From assembly GCF_032854445.1 (NCBI RefSeq), contig NW_027018222.1, forward strand, positions 1-54,654: a stretch of 54,654 nucleotides of DNA, written 5' to 3'. The notes under the pieces are model-generated. The model was not told where the DNA came from and searched no databases. It was given only the letters and a program-made list of their open reading frames with translations. The stretch comes from Liolophura sinensis. Lineage: Eukaryota > Mollusca > Polyplacophora > Chitonida > Chitonidae. Position numbers and translations under genes: made by a program. Position 1 is the first letter of the stretch. Each line of letters begins with the position of its first letter. Shown one piece after another: positions 1-8,740 of this stretch.

Positions 1-2200
1 TACAATTGAACACTGACTTACATCAATAAGGTGGCAAAGGATGCGCAATTGGGCAGGCATCTCCAGCTGTTTAAAAATTGCAAATTTCTATGGTTTCCAT
101 GGATAAGAAGCCGTTGCTGGGCACGTGATCTTGACATCATTGATTATTCATTTGTGGCTACAGCCAAAAAGTATTGGTCGGAGAGCAACGCGGTTTGCAC
201 CATTCGATTTCCCGTCACAAAATACGTCGGATTAGCCTCTTTCCAGCAGCATTGGAACAGTTTTTCCACTTTTGTGTTATTGCCTGGTCTTTTTGCTTAT
301 TGAAATCGGCTACATTAACTATGTACAATCGCGACTGGTCATTACTATATTCAACTTTTCATTATAAGTTATGTGCCTTCGGTAGCCCAGACGACGTCAA
401 ATCTTTGGGCCAAGCCCATTAACTCACCCAGCAAAATGTCTTACTTCTAAGTCGAAGACAAACTCAATGTCCTTTATCTACATGTAGAAAAACCACACCA
501 TTTGTATATAAAAAAAAACAAAAGGTACTTGATACAATCCGCTGTAAAAAGTACAATTGAACACTGACCACATCAATAAGGTGCCAAAGGATGCGCAATT
601 GGGCCAGGCATCTCCAGCTGTTGAAAAATTGCAAATTTCCTTGGTTTCCATGGAGTAAGAGCCGTTGCTGGGCACGTGATCTTGACATCATTGATTATTC
701 ATTTGTGGCTACAGCAAAAGTATTGGTCGGAAAGCAACGCGGTTTGCACCATTCGATTTCTCGTCAGAAAATACGTGGGATTAGCCTCTTACCAGCAGCA
801 TTGGAACAGTTTTTCCACTTTTGGATTTTTGCCTGGTCTTTTTGCTAATTGAAATCGGCTACATTTAACTATGTACAATCGCGACTGGTCATTACTATAT
901 TTAGCATTTCATTATAAGTTATGTGCCCTTCGGTAGCCCAGACGACGTCAAATCTTTGGGCCAAGCCCATTTAACTCACCCAGCAAATGTCTTACTCCTA
1001 AGTCGAAGACAAACTCAATGTCCTTTATCTACATGTAGATAAACCACACCATTTGTTTATAAAAAAACACAAGGTACTTGATACAGTCTGCTGTAAAAAG
1101 TACAATTGAACACTGACCCACATCAATAAGGTGCCAAAGGATGCGCAATTGGGCCAGGCATCTCCAGCTGTTGAAAAATTGCAAATTTCTATGGTTTCCA
1201 TGGATTAAGAGCCGTTGCTGGGCACGTGATCTTGACATCATTGATTATTCATTTGTGGCTACAGCCAAAAGTATTGGTCGGAGAGCAACGCGGTTTGCAC
1301 CATTCGATTTCTCGTCACAAAATACGTCGGATTAGCCTCTTTCCAGCAGCATTGGAACAGTTTTTCCACTTTTGTGTTTTTGCCTGGTCTTTTTGCTTAT
1401 TGAAATCGGCTACATTAACTATGTACAATCGCGACTGGTCATTACTATATTCAACTTTTCATTATAAGTTATGTGCCCTTCGGGTAGCCCAGACGACGTC
1501 AAATCTTTGGGCCAAGCCCCATTTAACTCACCCAGCGAATGTCTTACTTCTAAGTCGAAGACAAACTCAATGTCTTTATCTACATGTAGAAAAACCACAC
1601 CATTTGTATATAAAAAAACAAAAGGTACTTGATACAATCCGCTGTAAAAGTACAATTGAACACTGACCCACATCATAAGGTGCCAAAGGATGCGCAATTG
1701 GGCCAGGCATCTCCAGCTGTTGAAAAATTGCAAATTCCTTGGTTTCCATGGAGTAAGAGCCGTTGCTGGGCACGTGATCTTGACATCATTGATTTATTCA
1801 TTTGTGGCTACAGCCAAAAGTATTGGTCGGAAAGCAACGCGGTTTGCACCATTCGATTTCTCGTCACAAAATACGTGGGATTAGCCTCTTACCAGCAGCA
1901 TTGGAACAGTTTTTCCACTTTTGGATTTTTGCCTGGTCTTTTTGCTAATTGAAATCGGCTACATTAACTATGTACAATCCCGACTGGTCATTACTATATT
2001 TAGCATTTCATTATAAGTTATGTGCCCCTTCGGTAGCCCAGACGACGTCAAATCTTTGGGCAAGCCCATTTAACTCACCCAGCAAATGTCTTACTTCTAA
2101 GTCGAAGACAAACTCAATGTCTTTATCTACATGTAGAAAAACCACACCATTTGTATATAAAAAAAAACAAAAGGTACTTGATACAATCCGCTGTAAAAAG
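1..2200 (+). repeat. Monomers 1-4: indel-rich copy of 7699-9895
   Basis: Monomers start at 1, 552, 1101 and 1651. They share rare variants with 7699-9895 at an offset of about 7,698 bp (14 monomers): CTGACTTACATC with GTGGCAAAGG, CTGTTTAAAAATTG, GATTTCCCGTC, GTGTTATTGCC, GTAGATAAACC, AATCCCGAC and TTTGGGCAAGCCC. The match ends within the A-tract near 2160. These four monomers contain many single-base gains or losses, mostly in homopolymers, that the partner copy lacks. That pattern suggests consensus errors near a contig end rather than old mutations. Confidence 0.8.
1024..1043. other. 20-bp perfect palindrome in monomer 2
   Basis: The usual GTAGAAAAACC is GTAGATAAACC here, which completes a 20-bp perfect palindrome running from TTTATCT to AGATAAA around ACATGT. 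Confidence 0.9.
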
Positions 2201-3847
2201 TACAATTGAACACTGACCCACATCAATAAGGTGCCAAAGGATGCGCAATTGGGCCAGGCATCCCCAGCTGTTGAAAAATTGCAAATTTCTATGGTTTCCA
2301 TGGAGTAAGAACCGTTGCTGGGCACGTGATCTTGACATCATTGATTATTCATTTGTGGCTACAGCCAAAAGTATTGGTCGGAGAGCAACGCGGTTTCCAC
2401 CATTCGATTCTCGTCACAAACTACGTCGGATTAGCCTCTTACCAGCAGCATTGGAACAGTTTTTCTACTTTTGGATTTTTGCCTGGTCTTTTTGCGAATT
2501 GAAATCGGCTACATTAACTATGTACAATCGCGACTGGTCATTACTATATTCAACTTTTCATTATAAGTTATGTGCCCTTCGGTAGCCCAGACGACGTCAA
2601 ATCTTTGGGCCAAGCCATTTAACTCACCCAGCAAATGTCTTACTTCTAAGTCGAAGACAAACTCAATGTCTTTATCTACATGTAGAAAAACCACACCATT
2701 TGTATATAAAAAAAACACAAGGTACTTGATACAATCCGCTGTGAAAAGTACAATTGAACACTGACCCACATCAATAAGGTGCCAAAGGATGCGCAATTGG
2801 GCCAGGCATCTCCAGCTGTTGAAAAATTGCAAATTTCCTTGGTTTCCATGGAGTAAGAGCCGTTGCTGGGCACGTGATCTTGACATCATTGATTATTCAT
2901 TTGTGGCTACAGCCAAAAGTATTGGTCGGAGAGCAACGCGGTTTGCACCATTCGATTTCTCGTCACAAAATACGTCGGATTAGCCTCTTACCAGAAGCAT
3001 TGGAACAGTTTTTCTACTTTTGGATTTTTGCCTGGTCTTTTGCGAATTGAAATCGGCTACATTAACTATGTACAATCGCGACTGCTCATTACTATATTCA
3101 GCATTTCATTATAAGTTATGTGCCCTTCGGTAGCCCAGACGACGTCAAATCTTTGGGCCAAGCCCATTTAACTCACCCAGCAAATGTCTTACTTCTAAGT
3201 CGAAGACAAACTCAATGTCTTTATCTACATGTAGAAAAACCACACCATTTGTATATAAAAAAAACACAAGGTACTTGATACAATCCGCTGTAAAAAGTAC
3301 AATTGAACACTGACCCACATCAATAAGGTGCCAAAGGATGCGCAATTGGGCCAGGCATCTCCAGCTGTTGAAAAAATTGCAAATTTCCTTGGTTTCCATG
3401 GAGTAAGAGCCGTTGCTGGGCACGTGATCTTGACATCATTGATTATTCATTTGTGGCTACAGCCAAAAGTATTGGTCGGATAGCAACGCGGTTTGCACCA
3501 TTCGATTTTTCGTCACAAAATACGTCGGATTAGCCTCTTACCAGCAGCATTGGAACAGTTTTTCTACTTTCGGATTTTTGCCTGGTCTTTTTGCGAATTG
3601 AAATCGGCTACATTAACTATGTACAATCGCGACTGGTCATTACTATATTCAACTTTTCATTATAAGTTATGTGCCCTTCGGTAGCCCAGACGACGTCAAA
3701 TCTTTGGGCCAAGCCCATTTAACTCACCCAGCAAATGTCTTACTTCTAAGTCGAAGACAAACTCAATGTCTTTATCTACATGTAGAAAAACCACACCATT
3801 TGTATATAAAAAAAAACAAGGTACTTGATACAGTCTGCTGTAAAAAG
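2201..3847 (+). repeat. Monomers 5-7: no strong higher-order match seen
   Basis: Monomers start at 2201, 2749 and 3298. The first is a hybrid, carrying TTCTATGG with GGAGTAAG. Single-base losses persist here (CATTCGATTCTCG near 2405, CAAGCCATTT near 2611, GGTCTTTTGCG near 3036, and an extra A near 3371). The A-tract variant AAAAACAAGG at the end of monomer 7 is shared with the end of monomer 10, so the 1,649-bp repeat probably begins slightly before 3848. Confidence 0.75.
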
Positions 3848-5057
3848 TACAATTGAACACTGACCCACATCAATAAGGTGCCAAAAGATGCGCAATTGGG
3901 CCAGGCATCTCCAGCTGTTGAAAAATTGCAAATTTCTATGGTGTCCACGGATTAAGAGCCGTTGCTGGGCACGTGATCTTGACATCATTGATTATTCATT
4001 TGTGGCTACAGCCAAAAGTATTGGTCGGAGAGCAACGCGGTTTGCACCATTCGATTTCTCGTCACAAAATACGTCGGATTAGCCTCTTACCAGCAGAATT
4101 GGAACAGTTTGCCCACTTTTGGATTTTTGCCTGGTCTTTTTGCGAATTGAAATCGGCTACATTAACTATGTACAATCGCGACTGGTCATTACTATATTCA
4201 ACTTTTTATTATAAGTTATGTGCCCTTCGGTAGCCCAGACGACGTCAAATCTTTGGGCCAAGCCCATTTAACTCACCCAGCAAATGTCTTACTTCTAAGT
4301 CGAAGACAAACTCAATGTCTTTATCTACATGTAGAAAAACCACACCATTTGTATATAAAAAAAACAAAAGGTACTTGATACAATCCGCTGTAAAAAGTAC
4401 AATTGAACACTGACCCACATCAATAAGGTGCCAAAGGATGCGCAATTGGGCCAGACATCTCCAGCTGTTGAAAAATTGCAAATTTCCTTGGTTTCCATGG
4501 AGTAAGAGCCGTTGCTGGGCACGTGATCTTGACATCATTGATTATTCATTTGTGGCTACAGCCAAAAGTATTGGTCGGAGAGCAACGCGGTTTGCACCAT
4601 TCGATTTCTCGTCACAAAATACGTCGGATTAGCCTCTTTCCAGCAGCATTGGAACAGTTTTTCCACTTTTGTGTTTTTGCCTGGTCTTTTTGCTTATTGA
4701 AATCGGCTACATTAACTATGTACAATCGCGACTGGTCATTACTATATTCAACTTTTCATTATAAGTTATGTGCCCTTCGGTAGCCCAGACGACGTCAAAT
4801 CTTTGGGCCAAGCCCATTTAACTCACCCAGCAAATGTCTTACTTCTAAGTCGAAGACAAACTCAATGTCTTTATCTACATGTAGAAAAACCACACCATTT
4901 GTATATAAAAAAAACAAAAGGTACTTGATACAATCCGCTGTAAAAAGTACAATTGAACACTGACCCACATCAATAAGGTGCCAAAGGATGCGCAATTGGG
5001 CCAGGCATCTCCAGCTGTTGAAAAATTGCAAATTTCCTTGGTTTCCATGGAGTAAGA

Positions 5058-5111
5058 GCCGTTGCTGGGCACGTGATCTTGACATCATTGATTATTCATT
5101 TGTGGCTACAG
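5058..5111 (+). other. Conserved core of the monomer containing the E-box
   Basis: This stretch of about 54 bp, from GCCGTTGCTGGG through CACGTGATC to GGCTACAG, changes very little among the copies I compared. Exceptions seen are GTTGATGGG near 7265, GATCTGGAC near 10026 and 12227, TTATTTATTTG in some copies (for example 15076), ATTAATTATT in the 630-bp monomers from 17122 onward, and CAGGTG at 32935-32940. Elsewhere in the monomer the A-tract and the T-rich block vary far more. Conservation in a satellite can reflect protein binding or simply recent homogenisation, and I cannot separate these by eye. Confidence 0.5.
5070..5075. promoter_or_regulatory. CACGTG E-box, CDEI-like, one per monomer
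   Basis: Every monomer I read contains CACGTGAT at monomer position 123 except the one at 32813, which has CAGGTG. Read on the other strand it is ATCACGTG, an exact match to the RTCACRTG consensus of budding-yeast centromere element CDEI, which binds Cbf1. It is also a canonical E-box for bHLH-zip proteins in general. No CDEIII-like element was recognised, so this is not a yeast point centromere. The site is certain; its use as a binding site is inference. Confidence 0.4.
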
Positions 5112-5114
5112 CCA
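5103..5114. other. Short inverted repeat TGGCT-AC-AGCCA
   Basis: Five-base complementary arms are separated by two bases, immediately after the conserved core. The 630-bp monomers from 17122 onward (17122, 19943, 23321, 26696) carry GGCTACAGGCAAA, which breaks one arm; the one at 13197 keeps the arm intact. It is too short to claim a stable hairpin, and is recorded as a landmark. Confidence 0.4.
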
Positions 5115-5207
5115 AAAGTATTGGTCGGAAAGCAACGCGGTTTGCACCATTCGATTTCTCGTCACAAAATACGTGGGATTAGCCTCTTACCAGCAGCATT
5201 GGAACAG

Positions 5208-5241
5208 TTTTTCTACTTTTGGATTTTTGCCTGGTCTTTTT
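5208..5241 (+). other. T-tract cluster, subfamily-variable
   Basis: Four runs of four or five T lie within about 34 bases, separated by short mixed spacers. The segment is a hotspot of subfamily variants: TTTCTACTTTTGG, TTTCCACTTTTGG, CCACTTTTGTGTTTTTG, TTTGCCCACTTTTGG and CTGTTTCTTTTACTTTCGG each mark a monomer lineage. One T is missing from the last run (GGTCTTTTGCG) in the four monomers starting 49902, 50451, 51004 and 51553, and also in the monomer at 2749. T-tract clusters can bend DNA or exclude nucleosomes, but spacing here is not a clean 10-bp phase. Confidence 0.45.
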
Positions 5242-5339
5242 GCGAATTGAAATCGGCTACATTAACTATGTACAATCGCGACTGGTCATTACTATATTCA
5301 ACTTTTCATTATAAGTTATGTGCCCTTCGGTAGCCCAGA

Positions 5340-5347
5340 CGACGTCA
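5340..5347. promoter_or_regulatory. CGACGTCA, one mismatch from a CRE palindrome
   Basis: The sequence CGACGTCA differs from the cAMP-response element TGACGTCA at the first base only and contains an intact ACGTCA half-site. It is present in most monomers. It is altered to GACCTC at 24896-24901 and 28271-28276 (3,375 bp apart, hence one mutation copied by duplication) and to GAGGTC at 51396-51401. Binding by any bZIP factor is untested. Confidence 0.25.
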
Positions 5348-5353
5348 AATCTT

Positions 5354-5366
5354 TGGGCCAAGCCCA
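5354..5366. other. Short inverted repeat TGGGC-CAA-GCCCA
   Basis: Five-base arms flank a three-base loop just downstream of the GACGTC site. Variants alter it in a few copies: one C missing near 2059 and 9757, and AAGCCCTTTT in the 630-bp monomers at 17122, 19943, 23321 and 26696. It is a landmark only. Confidence 0.4.
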
Positions 5367-5423
5367 TTTAACTCACTCAGCAAATGTCTTACTTCTAAGT
5401 CGAAGACAAACTCAATGTCTTTA

Positions 5424-5435
5424 TCTACATGTAGA
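5424..5435. other. 12-bp perfect palindrome centred on ACATGT
   Basis: TCTACATGTAGA reads identically on both strands and occurs in nearly every monomer. In three monomers a further A-to-T change extends it to 20 bp (1024-1043, 8721-8740, 10918-10937). In five copies a 5-bp GCCTA insertion reduces it to CTACATGTAG (10 bp). The 6-bp deletion in the 543-bp monomers leaves the 12-bp palindrome intact. Symmetric sites like this suit a dimeric DNA-binding protein, but none is identified. Confidence 0.55.
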
Positions 5436-5451
5436 AAAACCACACCATTTG

Positions 5452-5465
5452 TATATAAAAAAAAA
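5452..5465 (+). promoter_or_regulatory. TATA-like element running into a hypervariable A-tract
   Basis: TATATAAA followed by a run of A is the most variable part of the monomer. I see TATATAAA, TATATCAAA, TTTATAAA, TATGTAAA, TATACAAA, GTATAAA and CTATCAAA versions, followed by A-runs of differing length and then ACACAAGG, ACAAAAGG, ACAAATGG or ACAAGG. The variants behave as lineage barcodes. The TATATAAA form matches a TATA-box consensus, but substitution in many copies argues against a strictly required promoter. Satellite transcription is possible and cannot be judged here. Confidence 0.35.
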
Positions 5466-6596
5466 CAAGGTACTTGATACAGTCTGCTGTAAAAAGTACA
5501 ATTGAACACTGACCCACATCAATAAGGTGCCAAAAGATGCGCAATTGGGCCAGGCATCTCCAGCTGTTGAAAAATTGCAAATTTCTATGGTGTCCATGGA
5601 TTAAGAGCCGTTGCTGGGCACGTGATCTTGACATCATTGATTATTCATTTGTGGCTACAGCCAAAAGTATTGGTCGGAGAGCAACGCGGTTTGCACCATT
5701 CGATTTCTCGTCACAAAATACGTCGGATTAGCCTCTTACCAGCAGAATTGGAACAGTTTGCCCACTTTTGGATTTTTGCCTGGTCTTTTTGCGAATTGAA
5801 ATCGGCTACATTAACTATGTACAATCGCGACTGGTCATTACTATATTCAACTTTTTATTATAAGTTATGTGCCCTTCGGTAGCCCAGACGACGTCAAATC
5901 TTTGGGCCAAGCCCATTTAACTCACCCAGCAAATGTCTTACTTCTAAGTCGAAGACAAACTCAATGTCTTTATCTACATGTAGAAAAACCACACCATTTG
6001 TATATAAAAAAAACAAAAGGTACTTGATACAATCCGCTGTAAAAAGTACAATTGAACACTGACCCACATCAATAAGGTGCCAAAGGATGCGCAATTGGGC
6101 CAGACATCTCCAGCTGTTGAAAAATTGCAAATTTCCTTGGTTTCCATGGAGTAAGAGCCGTTGCTGGGCACGTGATCTTGACATCATTGATTATTCATTT
6201 GTGGCTACAGCCAAAAGTATTGGTCGGAGAGCAACGCGGTTTGCACCATTCGATTTCTCGTCACAAAATACGTCGGATTAGCCTATTACTAGCAGCATTG
6301 GAACAGTTTTTCTACTTTTGGATTTTTGCCTGGTCTTTTTGCGAATTGAAATCGGCTACATTAACTATGTACAATCGCGACTGGTCATTACTATATTCAA
6401 CTTTTCATTATAAGTTATGTGCCCTTCGGTAGCCCAGACGACGTCAAATCTTTGGGCCAAGCCCATTTAACTCACCCAGCAAATGTCTTACTTCTAAGTC
6501 GAAGACAAACTCAATGTCTTTATCTACATGTAGAAAAACCACACCATTTGTATATAAAAAAAACACAAGGTACTTGATACAGTCTGCTGTAAAAAG

Positions 6597-7698
6597 TACA
6601 ATTGAACACTGACCCACATCAATAAGGTGCCAAAAGATGCGCAATTGGGCCAGGCATCTCCAGCTGTTGAAAAATTGCAAATTTCTATGGTTTCCATGGA
6701 TTAAGAGCCGTTGCTGGGCACGTGATCTTGACATCATTGATTATTCATTTGTGGCTACAGCCAAAAGTATTGGTCGGAGAGCAACGCGGTTTGCACCATT
6801 CGACTTCTCGTCACAAAATACGTCGGATTAGGCTCTTACCAGCAGCATTGGAACTGTTTCTTTTACTTTCGGATTTTTGCCTGGTCTTTTTGCTAATTGA
6901 AATCGGCTACATTAACTATGTACAATCGCGACTGGTCATTACTATATTCAACTTTTCATTATAAGTTATGTGCCCTTCGGTAGCCCAGACGACGTCAAAT
7001 CTTTGGGCCAAGCCCATTTAACTCACCCAGCAAATGTCTTACTTCTAAGTCGAAGACAAACTCAATGTCTTTATCTACATGTAGAAAAACCACACCATTT
7101 GTCTATCAAAAAAAACAAAAGGTACTTGATACAATCCGCTGTAAAAAGTACAATTGAACACTGACCCACATCAATAAGGTGCCAAAGGATGCGCAATTGG
7201 GCCAGGCATCTCCAGCTGTTGAAAAATTGCAAATTTCCTTGGTTTCCATGGAGTAAGAGCCGTTGATGGGCACGTGATCTTGACATCATTGATTATTCAT
7301 TTGTGGCTACAGCCAAAAGTATTGGTCGGAGAGCAACGCGGTTTGCACCATTCGATTTCTCGTCACAAAATACGTCATATTACCTTCTTACCAGAAGCAT
7401 TAGAACAGTTTTTCTACTTTTGGATTTTTGCCTGGTCTTTTTGCGAATTGAAATCGGCTACATTAACTATGTACAATCGCGACTGGTCATTACTATATTC
7501 AGCATTTTATTATAGGTTATGTGCCCTTCGGTAGCCCAGACGACGTCAAATCTTTGGGCCAAGCCCATTTAACTCACCCAGCAAATGTCTTACTTCTAAG
7601 TCGAAGAAAAACTCAATGTCTTTATCTACATGTAGAAAAACCACACCATTTGTATATAAAAAAAACACAAGGTACTTGATACAATCCGCTGTGAAAAG
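6597..7698 (+). repeat. Monomers 13-14: first member of the GGATTAGGCTC lineage and a divergent copy
   Basis: Monomer 13 (6597-7148) carries the linked set CGACTTCTCG, GGATTAGGCTC and GGAACTGTTTCTTTTAC, which defines a lineage found again in nine later monomers. Monomer 14 (7149-7698) has private changes (GTTGATGGG, TACGTCATATTACCTTC, CATTAGAACAG, TTATAGGTT) and resembles no other copy closely. It may be a relic between two amplified blocks. Confidence 0.75.
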
Positions 7699-8720
7699 TA
7701 CAATTGAACACTGACTTACATCAATAAGGTGGCAAAGGATGCGCAATTGGGCCAGGCATCTCCAGCTGTTTAAAAATTGCAAATTTCTATGGTTTCCATG
7801 GATTAAGAGCCGTTGCTGGGCACGTGATCTTGACATCATTGATTATTCATTTGTGGCTACAGCCAAAAGTATTGGTCGGAGAGCAACGCGGTTTGCACCA
7901 TTCGATTTCCCGTCACAAAATACGTCGGATTAGCCTCTTTCCAGCAGCATTGGAACAGTTTTTCCACTTTTGTGTTATTGCCTGGTCTTTTTGCTTATTG
8001 AAATCGGCTACATTAACTATGTACAATCGCGACTGGTCATTACTATATTCAACTTTTCATTATAAGTTATGTGCCCTTCGGTAGCCCAGACGACGTCAAA
8101 TCTTTGGGCCAAGCCCATTTAACTCACCCAGCAAATGTCTTACTTCTAAGTCGAAGACAAACTCAATGTCTTTATCTACATGTAGAAAAACCACACCATT
8201 TGTATATAAAAAAAACAAAAGGTACTTGATACAATCCGCTGTAAAAAGTACAATTGAACACTGACCCACATCAATAAGGTGCCAAAGGATGCGCAATTGG
8301 GCCAGGCATCTCCAGCTGTTGAAAAATTGCAAATTTCCTTGGTTTCCATGGAGTAAGAGCCGTTGCTGGGCACGTGATCTTGACATCATTGATTATTCAT
8401 TTGTGGCTACAGCCAAAAGTATTGGTCGGAAAGCAACGCGGTTTGCACCATTCGATTTCTCGTCACAAAATACGTGGGATTAGCCTCTTACCAGCAGCAT
8501 TGGAACAGTTTTTCCACTTTTGGATTTTTGCCTGGTCTTTTTGCTAATTGAAATCGGCTACATTAACTATGTACAATCGCGACTGGTCATTACTATATTT
8601 AGCATTTCATTATAAGTTATGTGCCCTTCGGTAGCCCAGACGACGTCAAATCTTTGGGCCAAGCCCATTTAACTCACCCAGCAAATGTCTTACTCCTAAG
8701 TCGAAGACAAACTCAATGTC

Positions 8721-8740
8721 TTTATCTACATGTAGATAAA
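8721..8740. other. 20-bp perfect palindrome in monomer 16
   Basis: Same 20-bp palindrome as at 1024, 7,697 bp away, inherited with the 7,698-bp offset duplication. Confidence 0.9.

Larger units (their letters stand above)
4948..5496 (+). repeat. Representative monomer (copy 10, 549 bp) used as coordinate reference
   Basis: Monomer coordinates start at the T of TACAATTG. In this copy the landmarks are: CAATTG at 3-8 and 46-51, CAGCTG at 65-70, CCATGG at 98-103, CACGTG at 123-128, the short inverted repeat TGGCT-AC-AGCCA at 156-167, a T-rich block at about 261-294, the 80-bp segment that is duplicated elsewhere at 312-391, TCGCGA at 329-334, GACGTC at 394-399, TGGGC-CAA-GCCCA at 407-419, the palindrome TCTACATGTAGA at 477-488, and TATATAAA running into an A-tract at about 505-518. 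Hand-counted composition is 118 C and 104 G in 549 bp (40.4% G+C) with 17 CpG. I see no convincing internal sub-repeats, so the 550-bp unit is not an obvious multimer of a shorter satellite. Confidence 0.9.
3848..6596 (+). repeat. 3-monomer higher-order repeat, 1,649 bp, one full and one partial copy
   Basis: Monomers start at 3848, 4398, 4948, 5497 and 6047. Copies at 3848 and 5497 share GGTGTCCA, CAGCAGAATTGG, TTTGCCCACTTTTGG and CAACTTTTTATT. Copies at 4398 and 6047 share GCCAGACATC. All are offset by 1,649 bp. The match is lost within the monomer at 6047, near 6285, where CTATTACTAGCAGC replaces CTCTTTCCAGCAGC. The TTTGCCCAC monomer here appears to be the ancestral form of the first half of the 630-bp monomers further right. 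Confidence 0.8.

Noticed and set aside
5100-5165. RNA polymerase III promoter or tRNA-derived SINE head (TGGCTACAGCC as A box, CATTCGATTTC as B box)
   Set aside because: The B-box-like sequence matches about 8 of 11 positions of GGTTCGANTCC, but the A-box match is poor and no tRNA fold is visible.
5340-5347. Functional cAMP-response element
   Set aside because: One mismatch from the palindromic consensus and no supporting promoter context; listed only as a motif.
4948-5496. CENP-B box in the monomer
   Set aside because: The TTCG occurrences on either strand (for example in CCTTCGGTAG, CATTCGATTT and the complement of TTGCGAATTG) do not continue into the required A and CGGG positions.
6597-7148. 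Telomere-like GGATTAGG in the GGATTAGGCTC lineage
   Set aside because: It occurs once per monomer, is not tandem, and arises from a single substitution of GGATTAGCC.
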